64,000 nucleotides of DNA from NCBI RefSeq assembly GCF_000498355.1, contig NZ_AVSV01000027.1:90557-154556 (forward strand). Reading direction: 5' to 3'. How positions within the stretch are numbered: the stretch's first letter is position 1; each line of letters starts with the position of its first letter. The position numbers and the translations under genes were made by a program. The notes under the pieces were generated by a model that was not told the origin of the DNA, did no database searches, and was given only the letters and a program-made list of their open reading frames with translations. Below, piece by piece: positions 37,897 to 49,240 of the stretch. The stretch is from Clostridium sp. Ade.TY. Its GTDB lineage: Bacteria; Bacillota; Clostridia; Clostridiales; Clostridiaceae.

Positions 37897-38745
37897 TTGG
37901 GTAAAGTTATTAATTGTAAAGAAATATCAGAAAATATAAAAGAAGATATAAAACAATTTGTAAATGAAAGAAAAAATAAAGGATTTACAATACCAAAAAT
38001 TGCATCTATTTTAGTTGGAAATGATGGCGGCTCAATATATTATTTAAATTCACAAGAGAAGATAGCAACTTCTCTTGGAATTTTATTTGATAAAGTCATA
38101 TTAGATGAAGATGTTACAGAAGAAAAGCTTATAAATTTAATAAATGAGCTTAATTTTGATGAAAGTATTCATGGAATAATGATACAACTTCCACTTCCAA
38201 AACATATAGATGAAGAAAAAGTTGTAAATGAAATATCAAGTAAAAAAGATATAGATTGTTTAACTTACAAAAATATTGGTAAGTTATATTCAGGTCATTC
38301 AGAATTTTTACCATGTACACCTAATGCTATAATGACAGTTATTAAAGAATGTAATATAGATTTACAAGGAAAAGAAGTTGTTGTTATTGGAAGAAGCAAT
38401 ATAGTTGGTAAACCAACTCTTCAACTTTTATTAAATGAAAATGCAACAGTAACAATATGTCATTCAAAAACAAAAGATTTAAAAAATGTATGCAAAAGAG
38501 CAGATATATTAGTTGTAGCTATTGGTAGGGCAAAATTTATAACAGCTGACTATATAAAAAAAGGCGCCATAGTGCTTGATGTTGGAACTTCCAGTTTTAA
38601 TGGTAAAATAACTGGTGATGTAGATTTGGAAGATGTTTTAGATCAGGTTTCAATGATTACAAAGGTACCAGGTGGTGTAGGTGCAATTACTACAACTTTA
38701 CTTATAAAAAATGTATGTGAGGCAATTTTGAAAAATGAGAATTAA
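37897..38745 (+). CDS. folD: methylene-THF dehydrogenase / methenyl-THF cyclohydrolase FolD
   Basis: A 282-aa bifunctional C1-folate enzyme. Catalytic region: [17 protein letters not shown] with Lys, [20 protein letters not shown], the NADP site [12 protein letters not shown] and [16 protein letters not shown]. It converts 5,10-methylene- to 10-formyl-THF. I prefer TTG at 37897 (MGKVINCKE), spaced normally from TAGGTG, over GTG at 37888, which lies in the site. The 3' end overlaps xseA by 11 bp. Confidence 0.95.
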   Translation: MGKVINCKEISENIKEDIKQFVNERKNKGFTIPKIASILVGNDGGSIYYLNSQEKIATSLGILFDKVILDEDVTEEKLINLINELNFDESIHGIMIQLPLPKHIDEEKVVNEISSKKDIDCLTYKNIGKLYSGHSEFLPCTPNAIMTVIKECNIDLQGKEVVVIGRSNIVGKPTLQLLLNENATVTICHSKTKDLKNVCKRADILVVAIGRAKFITADYIKKGAIVLDVGTSSFNGKITGDVDLEDVLDQVSMITKVPGGVGAITTTLLIKNVCEAILKNEN

Positions 38746-39931
38746 GGTTTTAAATGTTTCAGAGGTTAATAACTATATAAAAAAAATAATAGACAATGAT
38801 TTTATATTAAGGAATCTCTCTGTAAAAGGAGAGATTTCTAATTTAAAATATCATTCTAGTGGACATATATATTTTTCTCTTAAAGATGATATGAGTAAAA
38901 TAAATTGTGTTATGTTTAAAAGTGATTCTTTTAATTTAGATATAAATTTGAAAGATGGTATGGAAGTAATTGTTAGAGCTAGAGCATCTATTTACTCAGC
39001 TAATGGAAGCTTACAGCTTTACTGTAGTGAAATTACTCAAACAGGAATCGGTGATCTTTATATAAAGTTTGAGAAATTGAAAGAAAAGCTGTCAAAGGAA
39101 GGACTTTTCGATGAAAAGTACAAGAAAGATATACCTAAAAATCCTAAAAGAATAGGAGTGGTAACAGCTTTAACAGGTGCAGCTATACATGACATATTAA
39201 ACGTTACAAGTAAAAGAAATACTTCAGTTGATATAGTTTTATATCCAGCAAAGGTTCAAGGTGAAGGGGCTTATAAAACTGTAATTGAAGGGATAGATTA
39301 TTTTAATAGAAATAAGTCAGTTGATGTTATAATAATTGGAAGAGGTGGAGGTTCTATAGAGGAACTTTGGAATTTCAATGAAGAGAAACTTGCCTATTCT
39401 ATATTTGAATCAAAAATACCTATAATTTCTGCGGTAGGACACGAAGTAGATTATACAATATCAGATTTTGTTGCAGATCTTAGGGCTGCTACCCCATCAC
39501 AAGCTGCAGAGTTTGCAGTAGTTAACCAAATTCAGTTTAAAAATGAAATTATAGGTTTAAAAACTTTACTAAATAAAAATATTGATAGTATAATAAAGCT
39601 AGAAAAAAATAAATTAAATTCAATGGATAAAATATTAAGATTAAATTCTCCAATTATTAAAATAAATAATAATTATATGGAATTAGATTCTATAAATGAT
39701 AAATTAAATACAGTACTTAAATCAAAACTTTCAGAAGAAAAAAGCAATCTTAAAGAAATTTCATCACTTTTAGTTGCAAATAATCCACTTACTATTTTAA
39801 GTAAAGGATATAGTATTGTAAGAAATAAAGAAAATGAAATAATAAAAAGTAAAAATGATATAGAAGATAATGAGATAATTGAAATAGTGTTTAAAGATGG
39901 AATTATAAAAGGGAAATTTAGTATTGAATAA
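38735..39931 (+). CDS. xseA: exodeoxyribonuclease VII large subunit
   Basis: A 398-aa protein with an OB-fold N-terminus ([27 protein letters not shown]) and the nuclease domain containing [61 protein letters not shown]. It degrades single-stranded DNA with the small subunit encoded next. ATG at 38735 overlaps folD. Confidence 0.96.
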   Translation: MRIKVLNVSEVNNYIKKIIDNDFILRNLSVKGEISNLKYHSSGHIYFSLKDDMSKINCVMFKSDSFNLDINLKDGMEVIVRARASIYSANGSLQLYCSEITQTGIGDLYIKFEKLKEKLSKEGLFDEKYKKDIPKNPKRIGVVTALTGAAIHDILNVTSKRNTSVDIVLYPAKVQGEGAYKTVIEGIDYFNRNKSVDVIIIGRGGGSIEELWNFNEEKLAYSIFESKIPIISAVGHEVDYTISDFVADLRAATPSQAAEFAVVNQIQFKNEIIGLKTLLNKNIDSIIKLEKNKLNSMDKILRLNSPIIKINNNYMELDSINDKLNTVLKSKLSEEKSNLKEISSLLVANNPLTILSKGYSIVRNKENEIIKSKNDIEDNEIIEIVFKDGIIKGKFSIE

Positions 39932-39943
39932 AGGAGAAAAGTT

Positions 39944-40165
39944 ATGGCTAAAAAAGTTAGTTATGAAGAGATGCTTTCTAATTTAAAAGATATATTAGCA
40001 AAACTTGAAGAAAATAGTTTAAGTTTAGATGAATCAATAAAAGAATATGAGAAAGGTATGAAGCTTGTTAATAAGCTTTATAAGACATTAAATGATTATG
40101 AAGGAAAAATATCTGTAGTCATAGATGATAAAGAAACGGGGTTTGAAGATATAAATGAATATTAA
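39944..40165 (+). CDS. xseB: exodeoxyribonuclease VII small subunit
   Basis: A 73-aa helical protein with the XseB pattern [34 protein letters not shown]. Binds XseA. An AAGGAG site precedes ATG at 39944; the 3' end overlaps ispA by 11 bp. Confidence 0.95.
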   Translation: MAKKVSYEEMLSNLKDILAKLEENSLSLDESIKEYEKGMKLVNKLYKTLNDYEGKISVVIDDKETGFEDINEY

Positions 40166-41024
40166 TGACTTGAAATATGAAATAGATGGGTATTTACGTG
40201 AGTATTTTAAAGATAAAGGCAGCTATAATAAATTAATTTATGATGCACAAAGTTATAGTTTAAATATAGGAGGAAAAAGAGTAAGGCCTATATTAACACT
40301 TCTTACATATGAACTTTATAAAAATAATATAAAAAAGGCTATGAAGATGGCATGTGCAATAGAGATGATACACACATATTCATTAATACATGATGATTTA
40401 CCTTGTATGGATGATGATGATTTAAGAAGAGGTAAACCAACAAATCATAAGGTATATGGAGAAAATATAGCTGTTTTAGCTGGAGATGCACTATTAAATG
40501 AAGCAATGACAATGTTGATGGAAAGTGCTTTAGAAAATGGAGAAGAAGGTTTAAAGGCGGCAATTGAAATATCAAAAGCATCTGGAGCTAATGGAATGAT
40601 TGGAGGACAGGTAGTAGATATTTTAAGTGAAGGTAAAAATATATCTTTAGAAGAATTAGAATATATGCATTCAAAGAAGACTGGTGAACTTATAAGATGT
40701 TCTGTTATATCGGGGGCATTATTAGCTAAAGCACCACAAGAAGATTTGTATAAGTTAAATGAATTTTCAAAAAAATTAGGACTTGTTTTTCAAATAAAAG
40801 ATGATTTATTAGATGTAATTGGATGTGAAGCAAAGTTAGGAAAAAAGATACATGCTGATGAATATAAAGAAAAAACAAATTTCGTTACAGTATATGGAAT
40901 AAAAAAATGTGAAGAAATTTGCAAATCACTTACTGAAGAATGTATTGAATTATTAAATGGATTGTCTGTTGAAGCTAATAATTTAATAGAACTTACAAAT
41001 AACCTTTTAGATAGGGAATTTTAA
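40155..41024 (+). CDS. ispA: (2E,6E)-farnesyl diphosphate synthase
   Basis: A 289-aa all-helical prenyltransferase. First Asp-rich motif [15 protein letters not shown] (about 83) with the bacterial two-residue insertion, second motif DDLLDVIG (about 217), and GKRVRP. It condenses IPP with DMAPP/GPP to FPP, the precursor of undecaprenyl phosphate and other isoprenoids. dxs follows after 20 bp, a common pairing. Confidence 0.95.
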   Translation: MNINDLKYEIDGYLREYFKDKGSYNKLIYDAQSYSLNIGGKRVRPILTLLTYELYKNNIKKAMKMACAIEMIHTYSLIHDDLPCMDDDDLRRGKPTNHKVYGENIAVLAGDALLNEAMTMLMESALENGEEGLKAAIEISKASGANGMIGGQVVDILSEGKNISLEELEYMHSKKTGELIRCSVISGALLAKAPQEDLYKLNEFSKKLGLVFQIKDDLLDVIGCEAKLGKKIHADEYKEKTNFVTVYGIKKCEEICKSLTEECIELLNGLSVEANNLIELTNNLLDREF

Positions 41025-41044
41025 AAGAAGAAGGTTGGGATGAT

Positions 41045-42919
41045 ATGAAGGATATTTTAAATACTATAAAATCTCCTAATGATATAAAAACTTTAACAAC
41101 TGATGAGATGTATGAATTATCAGAAGAAATAAGAAAGTTTTTAATTGAATCTGTTTCACAGACTGGTGGACACTTAGCATCAAATTTAGGTGTAGTTGAA
41201 CTTACGTTAAGTTTATTCAAAGAGTTTGATTTTAATGATGATAAAATTGTATGGGATGTTGGTCATCAAACATATATACATAAAATTTTAACTGGAAGAA
41301 AAGATGAATTTGAAAAACTTAGAAAACACAATGGAATAAGTGGATTTCCAAAAAGAAATGAAAGTAAATATGACTTTTTTGATACAGGACATAGTAGTAC
41401 ATCAATATCTTCTGCTTTAGGCTTTGCAAGAGCTCGTGATTTAAAAGGAGAAAAGAATAATGTTATTGCAGTTATTGGAGATGGTGCATTAACAGGTGGA
41501 ATGGCTTTAGAAGCTTTAAACGATTTAGGATTTAGAAAAACAAAAATGATTATAATATTAAATGATAATCAAATGTCTATATCTAAAAATGTTGGTGGCT
41601 TATCATCATATTTAAATAAAATGAGAATGAAGCCTAAATATAATAAATTTAAAGAAGAAGTAAATAATAAATTAAATGTTAGTTCTACTGGAAAAGTAAT
41701 TGCTAAGAAATTAAGCAAAATAAAAGATAGCATAAAACAATTAGTTGTTCCATCTATGTTATTTGAAGATATGGGACTTAAGTACTTAGGACCTATAGAT
41801 GGTCATGATATTAATGAGATGACAAAAGTTTTAAATTATGCTAAAAAAATTGATGGACCGGTAATTATACATGTTGTAACACAAAAAGGAAAAGGATATG
41901 AACTTGCAGAAAAAAATCCTAATAAGTATCATGGTGTTTCACCATTTAATTTAGAAAATGGTGAACCTGTAAATACAGCTAGATGTAATTATTCAAAGGT
42001 ATTTGGTGAAGCTTTAGTAAAGATAGCAGAAGAAGATAAAGATGTTGTTGCAATAACTGCCGCTATGCCAGATGGAACTGGATTAAATGGATTTAAAGAA
42101 AAGTTTAAAGATAGATTTTTTGATGTTGGAATCGCAGAACAACATGCAGTGACTCTTTCAGCTGGAATGGCTTGTGCAGGATTAAAACCTGTATTTGCAG
42201 TTTATTCAACTTTTCTTCAAAGAGGTTTTGATCAATTACTTCATGATGTTTGTATACAAAACCTTCCTGTTGTATTTGGAATAGATAGAGCAGGATTAGT
42301 TGGGGAAGATGGAGAAACTCATCAAGGTATTTTTGATATATCATATCTTTCAATAATACCTAATATGACTATAATGGCACCAAAGTGTTTATCAGAGGTT
42401 GAAGTTATATTAAGATGGGCTTTGAAAAAAGGCACACCAGTAGCGATAAGATATCCTAGGGGTGGAGATATAATAGAAGATGTAGAAGGTTTAAAAAATA
42501 TAGAATTTGCAAAATGGGAAGTGTTGGATGAAGGTGCAAAAGAAAAAGTAGCAATAATATCATGTGGAAAAATGACACAACATTCTATTTTAGCAAGAAA
42601 TATATTAAATAAAGAAGGAATTTATCCTAAACTAATTAATGCAACATTTATAAAGCCTTTAGATGAGGGAATTTTAAAAGAGTTAGTTGATGATGGATAT
42701 GATATAATAACAATTGAAGACAATATAATAAAAGGCGGAATAGGATCTAGTATACTACAATCTATTAATAGGTATGGATTTAAAGGAAACTTTAAATCTA
42801 TAGGATATGACGATAAGTTTATAGAACAAGGTGATGTAAATGTTCTGTATAGCGAAGAAAAAATGGATCCAAAAGGAATAAAAGAAGAAGTTTTAAAACT
42901 ATTAAATAAAAGGAGATAA
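41045..42919 (+). CDS. dxs: 1-deoxy-D-xylulose-5-phosphate synthase
   Basis: A 624-aa thiamine diphosphate enzyme of full length. Blocks: [34 protein letters not shown] motif [16 protein letters not shown], and the transketolase pyrimidine domain with [16 protein letters not shown]. It makes DXP from pyruvate and glyceraldehyde-3-phosphate, the first step of the MEP pathway. Start ATG at 41045. tlyA begins 2 bp after its stop. Confidence 0.97.
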   Translation: MKDILNTIKSPNDIKTLTTDEMYELSEEIRKFLIESVSQTGGHLASNLGVVELTLSLFKEFDFNDDKIVWDVGHQTYIHKILTGRKDEFEKLRKHNGISGFPKRNESKYDFFDTGHSSTSISSALGFARARDLKGEKNNVIAVIGDGALTGGMALEALNDLGFRKTKMIIILNDNQMSISKNVGGLSSYLNKMRMKPKYNKFKEEVNNKLNVSSTGKVIAKKLSKIKDSIKQLVVPSMLFEDMGLKYLGPIDGHDINEMTKVLNYAKKIDGPVIIHVVTQKGKGYELAEKNPNKYHGVSPFNLENGEPVNTARCNYSKVFGEALVKIAEEDKDVVAITAAMPDGTGLNGFKEKFKDRFFDVGIAEQHAVTLSAGMACAGLKPVFAVYSTFLQRGFDQLLHDVCIQNLPVVFGIDRAGLVGEDGETHQGIFDISYLSIIPNMTIMAPKCLSEVEVILRWALKKGTPVAIRYPRGGDIIEDVEGLKNIEFAKWEVLDEGAKEKVAIISCGKMTQHSILARNILNKEGIYPKLINATFIKPLDEGILKELVDDGYDIITIEDNIIKGGIGSSILQSINRYGFKGNFKSIGYDDKFIEQGDVNVLYSEEKMDPKGIKEEVLKLLNKRR

Positions 42920-42921
42920 AA

Positions 42922-43731
42922 ATGGCAGATAAAAAGGAAAGGCTTGATATATTATTAGTTGAAAAAGGAATAATACCATCAAGGGAGAGAGCAAAGACTA
43001 ATATAATGGCAGGAAAAGTGTTTGTGGATGGAATACGTGTTGATAAAGCAGGTGCAAAAGTAAGTATAGATGCCAATATCGAATTTAAAGGAGATACAAT
43101 ACCTTATGTTAGTAGAGGTGGACTTAAGCTAGAAAAGGCAATGAAAGAATTTCCTATAGTATTAGAAAATAAGATATGTATGGATATAGGAGCATCAACA
43201 GGTGGTTTTACTGATTGTATGCTACAAAATGGTGCAAAAAAAGTTTTTTCAGTAGATGTAGGATATGGGCAATTTGCTTGGAAACTTAGAACTGATGAAA
43301 GAGTAGTTTGTATGGAGAGAACAAACATAAGATATGTAACTCCTGAAGATATTGGAGAAAAATTAGATTTTGCATCTATAGATGTTTCTTTCATATCACT
43401 TAAAACAATTATGCCAGCAACTATAAATCTTTTAAAAGATAATGGAGAAGTAGTAGCTTTAATAAAACCACAATTTGAAGCTGGAAGAGAAAAAGTTGGT
43501 AAAAAAGGAGTTGTTCGTGAAGCTAGCGTTCATAAAGAAGTAGTAGAAGGAATAGTTAACTATTTATTAGAAAATAATCTTAATGTATTAGGTGTTAGTT
43601 ATTCTCCAATAAAAGGACCAGAAGGAAACATAGAATATTTAGTTTACTTTACTAAAGATAATAATAAAAATAGTAGTTTTAATTTAGAAGATATAGACAA
43701 AGTTATTAAAGCTTCACATTCAGAAATATAA
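42922..43731 (+). CDS. tlyA: TlyA-family rRNA (2'-O-cytidine) methyltransferase
   Basis: A 269-aa protein with an N-terminal S4 domain (ERLDILLVEKGIIPSRERAKTNI) and an FtsJ/RrmJ Rossmann domain (PYVSRGGLKLEKA, CMDIGASTGGFTDCMLQNGA, IKPQFEAGREKVGKKG). TlyA-type enzymes methylate 16S/23S rRNA; some were called hemolysins. Its place between dxs and nadK is usual in Firmicutes. Confidence 0.94.
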   Translation: MADKKERLDILLVEKGIIPSRERAKTNIMAGKVFVDGIRVDKAGAKVSIDANIEFKGDTIPYVSRGGLKLEKAMKEFPIVLENKICMDIGASTGGFTDCMLQNGAKKVFSVDVGYGQFAWKLRTDERVVCMERTNIRYVTPEDIGEKLDFASIDVSFISLKTIMPATINLLKDNGEVVALIKPQFEAGREKVGKKGVVREASVHKEVVEGIVNYLLENNLNVLGVSYSPIKGPEGNIEYLVYFTKDNNKNSSFNLEDIDKVIKASHSEI

Positions 43732-43744
43732 GGGTTGGGTATTT

Positions 43745-44572
43745 ATGAAATACATAGGTATTGCGATAAATCCATCTAAGGATCCAGATGGTAGAATTCT
43801 TAATTTAGTTAAAACAAAAATAAGAAATGAATTTAAAGATATAAAGCTTAAAGTATTTAATACATATGAATTAAAGCATGAGGATATATCTAAAGATATG
43901 GATTTAATTGTTGTATTAGGCGGAGATGGTACTTTACTCGGAGTCTCAAGAATAATTTCTAATAATATAGATATACCTTTGCTTGGAATTAATATAGGAA
44001 ATCTAGGTTTTTTAAGTAGTATAGATATATCAGAATTAGAGTGGGCAGTAAAAGAATTAAAAAATGGGTTGTATAAAATAGAAAAAAGAATGCTTCTTAG
44101 TTGTTGTATAGATGAAGTAAATAATGATAATCAAGTAGCTTTAAATGATATAGTTATAGCTAGAGGAACATTGTCTAGAATGACAAAATTTGATATATAT
44201 GTAGATGATAGATATTATACTTCTTTTAAAGGAGATGGATTAATAATATCTACACCTACAGGGTCTACTGCATATTCTTTTTCAGCAGGTGGTCCATTTA
44301 TATATCCTGATTTAGATGTTATGATATTGACACCAATATGTCCACATACAAAAAGTATGCAAACTATGGTGTTAAGAGGCGAAAGCATAATAAAAATAAA
44401 AACTTTTCATCATGATGAAGAGGTGTATTTAACTATTGATGGACAAAAAGTATACAAAGTAAATGAAAAGTCTATAATCAAAGTGAGCAAAACATATAAA
44501 GAGGCTAAATTAATACAATTTAAAAATTATGATTATTTCAAAGTTTTGAGGACAAAAATTTTAAATAAATAA
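43745..44572 (+). CDS. nadK: NAD kinase
   Basis: A 275-aa kinase with motif VVLGGDGTLLGVSR (GGDGT, about 60), NIGNLGFLSS, and the TPTGSTAYSFSAGGP block. It phosphorylates NAD to NADP. It starts 13 bp after tlyA. Confidence 0.95.
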   Translation: MKYIGIAINPSKDPDGRILNLVKTKIRNEFKDIKLKVFNTYELKHEDISKDMDLIVVLGGDGTLLGVSRIISNNIDIPLLGINIGNLGFLSSIDISELEWAVKELKNGLYKIEKRMLLSCCIDEVNNDNQVALNDIVIARGTLSRMTKFDIYVDDRYYTSFKGDGLIISTPTGSTAYSFSAGGPFIYPDLDVMILTPICPHTKSMQTMVLRGESIIKIKTFHHDEEVYLTIDGQKVYKVNEKSIIKVSKTYKEAKLIQFKNYDYFKVLRTKILNK

Positions 44573-44594
44573 TAGAATGAGATGGTGAGGTACA

Positions 44595-45047
44595 GTGAAG
44601 TCAAAAAGACATGAAAGAATATTAGAGATAATAAAAGAAAAAGATATAGAAACTCAAGAAGAGCTTGCAGAAGAATTAAAGAAATCAGGTTTTGATGTTA
44701 CTCAAGCGACAGTTTCAAGAGATATAAAAAATTTAAAATTATTAAAAATGCAATCTGCTTTTGGAAAATATAAATATGTAGTTCCAACTAAAGATACTAC
44801 AAATATAACAGATAAACTTGCAAATATTTTAAAAAATGCAGTAGTGAGTGTTGAAAATATAGATAAAATGGTTGTAGTAAAAACTTTTACAGGTGGTGCG
44901 TCAGCTGCTGCAGAAGCTATAGATAGTCTTGATTTTGACGATATAGCAGGAACTGTAGCTGGAGATAATACTATATTTATATTAGTTAGAAGCATTAGTG
45001 GAGCAGAAAATCTTGTAGAGAAAATAAACAGTAGAATTAATGAGTAA
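44595..45047 (+). CDS. argR: arginine repressor ArgR/AhrC
   Basis: A 150-aa protein with an N-terminal winged helix ([24 protein letters not shown], then [15 protein letters not shown]) and C-terminal oligomerisation and arginine-binding domain ([28 protein letters not shown]). It controls arginine metabolism genes. The gene lies between nadK and recN, the standard Firmicute order. The start is GTG at 44595. Confidence 0.96.
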   Translation: MKSKRHERILEIIKEKDIETQEELAEELKKSGFDVTQATVSRDIKNLKLLKMQSAFGKYKYVVPTKDTTNITDKLANILKNAVVSVENIDKMVVVKTFTGGASAAAEAIDSLDFDDIAGTVAGDNTIFILVRSISGAENLVEKINSRINE

Positions 45048-45062
45048 GTATAGGTGGTATAA

Positions 45063-46754
45063 ATGCTGATACAGTTAAATATTAAAAATTTTGCGCTTAT
45101 TGAAAATATTTCTTTAGACTTAGGAAGTGGTTTTAATATATTATCTGGAGAAACTGGTGCAGGTAAATCAATATTGATAGATGCTATAGATTATGTTTTA
45201 GGTGGTAAGTTTTCTAAGGATTTAATTAGAACTGGAGAAGAAAGAACAAAGGTTGAAGCTATATTTAGTATAGATGCAAAAGATTTAGATTTAATTTTAA
45301 AAGAATTAGAAATTGAAGCAGAGGATATATTAATAATATCTAGAGAAACATTAATAAGTGGAAAAACTATAATTAAAGTTAATGGCAAAAGTTTGATTGT
45401 ATCTCAATTAAGAAAGATACGTGAAAAGTTATTAGACATTCATGGACAGCATCAAAGTCAAAATCTTTTACAAAAAAGTAGTCATGTTAATTATTTAGAT
45501 AATTATATAGGTAATGAAATTGAAGTTGAAATAGAAAAGTTTTCGATTTTAAGAAATAAACTTTTAGAAATAAGAGAAAAGATTAAAAACATAAATGGAA
45601 ATAATGATAAAGAAAAGCTTGCGGATTATATTAAGTTTCAAATAGAAGATATAGAAAAAGCAAAATTAAAAATTGGTGAAGAAGAAGATTTAAAAGAACA
45701 ATATAATATTCTAGCAAATGCAGAAAAGATAACTAAATCGGTGAGTACTAGTTATAATCTTTTAAATGGAGTTGAATCTGGAGGAATAATAGAAAATATT
45801 TCTAAAGTTTTAACTGAACTAAGTTATGTTGAAGATCATCTTATTAAAATAAAAGAGAAACGTGAAATAATAGAAGAAGCTTTTTATAATATAGAAGAAA
45901 CTTCAAGAGAATTACGTGATATTTTGGAAGACATATATTACGATGAAGAAGAGTTATCAAAAATAAATGAAAGATTATTTTTAATAAATAATTATAAGAA
46001 AAAATATGGTGGCTCTGTTGAAGCTGTTTTAGAAACATACAATAATTTGAAAAAACAATATGAAGAGTTAATTAATGCAGAAGAAATAATAAAAGAATTA
46101 AAAGAAAAAGAAAAAAGCATATATGAAGATATGAAAGTATTAGGCAGAGTAATTTCTAATATAAGAAAGAAATATAGTGGTGAACTTAGAGAAAAGATTT
46201 TAAATGAGCTTTCTTATGTTGGATTAGATAAATCTAATATGGAGATATTAATAGAAGAAAAAGAAAGTTTTGATGAAAAAGGATTTGATGATGTTACATT
46301 TATGATTACAACTAATCCTGGTGAACCAATGAAATCATTAGAAAGGGTTTTATCAGGAGGAGAATTATCAAGAATAATGCTAGCTTTAAAATGTGTATTT
46401 GCAGACAAGGACGATATACCTACTTTAATTTTTGATGAAATAGATACTGGAATAAGTGGTCAAGTAGGTCAAAGAGTTGGTGAAAAAATGTATCAAGTAT
46501 CAAAAGATCATCAAGTATTATGTATAACACATTTGCCACAGATAGCGATTCTTTCAGACCATCATTATTTTGTTTCAAAAGAAATAAAAAATGAAAAAAC
46601 TTTTACAAACATAAGATTATTATCAAATGAAGAAAAAATATATCAAGTGGCTACAATGTTAGGTGGAGATAGTGTAACTAATGCAACATTGGAAAATGTA
46701 AGAGAAATGTTTGATAACTCTATAATTAAAAAAAATGAATTAAAATCTATATAA
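45063..46754 (+). CDS. recN: DNA repair protein RecN
   Basis: A 563-aa SMC-like ATPase: Walker A SGETGAGKSILIDAI (about 30), Q-loop region DIHGQHQSQNLL, long coiled coils (about 150-370), ABC signature VLSGGELSRIMLALK, Walker B TLIFDEIDTGISG and the QVLCITHLPQIA motif. It acts early in double-strand break repair. It ends the nusB-recN run; a terminator follows. Confidence 0.96.
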   Translation: MLIQLNIKNFALIENISLDLGSGFNILSGETGAGKSILIDAIDYVLGGKFSKDLIRTGEERTKVEAIFSIDAKDLDLILKELEIEAEDILIISRETLISGKTIIKVNGKSLIVSQLRKIREKLLDIHGQHQSQNLLQKSSHVNYLDNYIGNEIEVEIEKFSILRNKLLEIREKIKNINGNNDKEKLADYIKFQIEDIEKAKLKIGEEEDLKEQYNILANAEKITKSVSTSYNLLNGVESGGIIENISKVLTELSYVEDHLIKIKEKREIIEEAFYNIEETSRELRDILEDIYYDEEELSKINERLFLINNYKKKYGGSVEAVLETYNNLKKQYEELINAEEIIKELKEKEKSIYEDMKVLGRVISNIRKKYSGELREKILNELSYVGLDKSNMEILIEEKESFDEKGFDDVTFMITTNPGEPMKSLERVLSGGELSRIMLALKCVFADKDDIPTLIFDEIDTGISGQVGQRVGEKMYQVSKDHQVLCITHLPQIAILSDHHYFVSKEIKNEKTFTNIRLLSNEEKIYQVATMLGGDSVTNATLENVREMFDNSIIKKNELKSI

Positions 46755-46780
46755 ATACATATATAGACACATAATTGGAA

Positions 46781-46818
46781 AAAATAAAATCACGATTACT
46801 ACGTGGTTTTATTTTTTT
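46781..46818 (+). terminator. rho-independent terminator after recN
   Basis: 14-bp stem (46781-46794 with 46802-46815, one G-U pair) followed by a T-run to 46818. Confidence 0.85.
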
Positions 46819-46914
46819 GTTTTAAAAAAATTTGTCTATTATAGAAATCTTAATATAGAATACAAAGCATGTCCTAAGGGTAACTTAATTATAAAGACAA
46901 AGGAGGAGAGAAAT

Positions 46915-48099
46915 ATGAAAAAATTTATAAAATCAATAAGTTTAATATTTGTTATAACACTTATTTTAATGTCAACAACAATATTTACTCTTAAAGATAT
47001 GCCAGATAAGATATACACAAATAATGAAATAGAAACTACTTCAATGTTTGATTCTATAAGTCCTTTAAATTATGTAACTTATCGTGAAGATTATGTTGAT
47101 ATAAGTTTTATGGGTTTAATTCCTCTTAAGTCAGTTGCAGTTGAAAATGTTGAGAATTTAAAGTTATATCCAGGTGGTACTAGTGTTGGAGTTAGACTTT
47201 CTTCAGATGGAGTTTTAGTGGTTGGATTTTCTGATATTATAGTTAATAATTCAAAAAGTGAAAGTCCAGCAAAAAAATCACAAATAGAAATTGGTGATTT
47301 AATAACAAAAGTAAATGGTAAAAATATATATACTACCAAAGAATTAAATAGTGTTATAAAAAATTCTAAGAATGGAATAATTAAATTAACTATAAACAGA
47401 AATGGAACTATAATAACAAAAGATATTAAATTAATAAAAGAAAATAATGAATTTAAACTTGGACTTTGGGTTAGGGATTCAACAGCTGGTGTTGGTACAT
47501 TAACATTTTATCATGAAGAAAGTAAAAAATTTGGAGCATTAGGACATCCAATTACAGATGGAGATACTAATACTAGATTTTCAGTTAAATCAGGAGATTT
47601 ATTGGATGCATCTATAATAAGTTTAAGAAAAGGTGAAAAAGGTTCTCCAGGAGAATTAAAAGGTATATTTACAAATGAAGAAACTCCAATTGGTAAAATA
47701 GAAAAAAATACTGAGTGTGGTATATTTGGAGTAGAAAATAAAAATAAAGTAAATAATAATCTAAATAAAAAATTACCAGTGGGATTTAGAAATGAAATAA
47801 ATTTAGGAAAGGCTAAAATAATAACAACTATTGATGATAGTGGACCTAAAGAATATGAAATAGAAATTATAAAAAAATTAAATCAAGAAAGTCCTAGTCC
47901 TAAAAGTATGATTATAAAAGTTACAGATCAAGAACTTTTAGAAAAAACAGGCGGTATAATACAAGGAATGAGTGGAAGTCCAATTATACAAAACGGAAAA
48001 ATAATAGGAGCAGTTACTCATGTATTAATAAATAAGCCTGATGTAGGATATGGAATATATATAGATTGGATGTTAAAAGATGCTGAAATAATAAGATAA
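46915..48099 (+). CDS. spoIVB: SpoIVB peptidase (sigma-K checkpoint protease)
   Basis: A 394-aa protein: signal/anchor (SISLIFVITLILMSTTIF), PDZ domain (about 120-180; SPAKKSQIEIGDLITKVNGKNIY) and a serine peptidase S55 domain with GALGHPITDGDT carrying the histidine and GMSGSPIIQNGKIIGAVTHV carrying the catalytic serine. In Bacillus it is made in the forespore under sigma-G and triggers pro-sigma-K processing. It immediately precedes spo0A in most spore formers, as here. AAGGAGGAG precedes ATG at 46915. Confidence 0.95.
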   Translation: MKKFIKSISLIFVITLILMSTTIFTLKDMPDKIYTNNEIETTSMFDSISPLNYVTYREDYVDISFMGLIPLKSVAVENVENLKLYPGGTSVGVRLSSDGVLVVGFSDIIVNNSKSESPAKKSQIEIGDLITKVNGKNIYTTKELNSVIKNSKNGIIKLTINRNGTIITKDIKLIKENNEFKLGLWVRDSTAGVGTLTFYHEESKKFGALGHPITDGDTNTRFSVKSGDLLDASIISLRKGEKGSPGELKGIFTNEETPIGKIEKNTECGIFGVENKNKVNNNLNKKLPVGFRNEINLGKAKIITTIDDSGPKEYEIEIIKKLNQESPSPKSMIIKVTDQELLEKTGGIIQGMSGSPIIQNGKIIGAVTHVLINKPDVGYGIYIDWMLKDAEIIR

Positions 48100-48103
48100 T
48101 TAT

Positions 48104-48140
48104 AAAAACAGGCAAGATATAAGTACTTGCCTGTTTTTGT
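48104..48140 (+). terminator. rho-independent terminator after spoIVB
   Basis: 13-bp stem AAAAACAGGCAAG / CTTGCCTGTTTTT and T-run. Confidence 0.92.
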
Positions 48141-48282
48141 AAAATAAATAATTAATGAAACATATTAAATGGTATTTTTTTACAAAAAACATAGACAAAA
48201 AACAATAAATAGTGTATAATTTACAAATAGTGGAATAAGAAAAGTATAAATTAACTCTATTATAATAAAAACTAACTATATA

Positions 48283-48311
48283 AAAGGAATTTTTGAAGAA
48301 ATGTCGAATAA
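48283..48311 (+). promoter_or_regulatory. predicted sigma-H promoter with overlapping 0A box upstream of spo0A
   Basis: AAAGGAATT (48283-48291) fits the -35 consensus RnAGGAwww. After exactly 11 nt comes GTCGAATAA (48303-48311), a match to the -10 consensus RnnGAATww. TGTCGAA (48302-48308), the core 0A box bound by Spo0A~P, overlaps the -10 element. The site lies about 100 bp before the spo0A start. Sigma-H control and autoregulation of spo0A are known in Bacillus; use here is inferred from the match. Confidence 0.75.
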
Positions 48312-48410
48312 TTTAATTTGTAATGATAAATATTTAAATAATATTCTCATATATAGTGTTGTTTTTGTGGGTATATATAGAATAAAAAAATGGATAAAGG
48401 GGAGAAATAC

Positions 48411-49232
48411 ATGGAAGATTCAAAAATATCTATACTTATAGCTGATGATAATAAGGAATTTTGCAGTATATTAAATGATTACTTATTAAATCAAAAAGAT
48501 ATTGTCGTAACAGGTATAGCAAAGGATGGAAGGGAAGCATTAACATTAATAGAGGAGAGAAAGCCTGATTTAGTAATATTAGATATTATTATGCCACATT
48601 TAGATGGATTAGGTGTTCTAGAAAAGTTAAATAATATGAATTTAGATAAAATGCCAAGAGTTATTATTTTATCAGCAGTAGGACAAGATAAAATAACACA
48701 ACAGGCTATTACTTTAGGTGCAGATTATTATGTAGTAAAACCATTTGATATGGATATATTTACCAAGAGAATTAGAGAGATGTTTAGTTCAAATACAAAT
48801 AAAAAATTAACTAGTAGTACATCAAGATATCAAAGTCATGATACTTCAGTTCATTCATCAATATCATCAAGTGAACCAGTTGATTTAGAAACAGAAATAA
48901 CAAGTATAATACATGAAATAGGTGTTCCAGCACATATAAAAGGATACATGTATTTAAGAGAAGCTATAACTATGGTTGTTAATGATATGGAGTTATTATC
49001 AGCTGTAACTAAGGAATTATATCCTTCAATAGCTAAAAAATATAATACTACTGCATCAAGAGTTGAAAGAGCTATAAGACATGCTATAGAGGTTGCATGG
49101 GGTAGAGGTCAAATAGATGCTATAAATAAACTGTTTGGATATACAATTCATAATGATAAGGGTAAACCAACAAATAGTGAATTTATTGCGATTATTGCTG
49201 ACAAGCTTCGTCTTAAAAATAAAGTGTCATAA
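48411..49232 (+). CDS. spo0A: sporulation master regulator Spo0A (3' end supplied by an integrated element)
   Basis: A 273-aa response regulator. The receiver domain has acidic pocket ADDN (10-13), phosphoacceptor Asp58 in [10 protein letters not shown] and Lys in YVVKPFD; a Ser/Thr-rich linker (about 126-152) leads to the DNA-binding domain ([21 protein letters not shown]; recognition region [20 protein letters not shown]). Phosphorylated Spo0A starts sporulation and represses abrB-type genes. ATG at 48411 is used because AAAGGGGA lies just upstream and [10 protein letters not shown] is the family start. Codons 233-273 lie within the 133-bp direct repeat that bounds a 9.6-kb element, so the functional 3' end is the left attachment copy. 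The encoded protein looks intact. Confidence 0.95.
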   Translation: MEDSKISILIADDNKEFCSILNDYLLNQKDIVVTGIAKDGREALTLIEERKPDLVILDIIMPHLDGLGVLEKLNNMNLDKMPRVIILSAVGQDKITQQAITLGADYYVVKPFDMDIFTKRIREMFSSNTNKKLTSSTSRYQSHDTSVHSSISSSEPVDLETEITSIIHEIGVPAHIKGYMYLREAITMVVNDMELLSAVTKELYPSIAKKYNTTASRVERAIRHAIEVAWGRGQIDAINKLFGYTIHNDKGKPTNSEFIAIIADKLRLKNKVS

Positions 49233-49240
49233 ATGGCGTG
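49108..49240 (+). repeat. attL: left 133-bp direct repeat (spo0A 3' end)
   Basis: Identical over 133 bases to 58722-58854. It starts at the second base of spo0A codon 233 and runs through the stop codon and 8 bases beyond. The flanking bases differ on both sides (G versus T before, A versus G after). An identical copy at the far end of an integrase-bearing segment is what site-specific integration leaves. Confidence 0.95.

Noticed and set aside
42819..43394. Minus-strand open frames opposite dxs and tlyA
   Set aside because: They overlap two certain genes, lack ribosome sites and have no domain.
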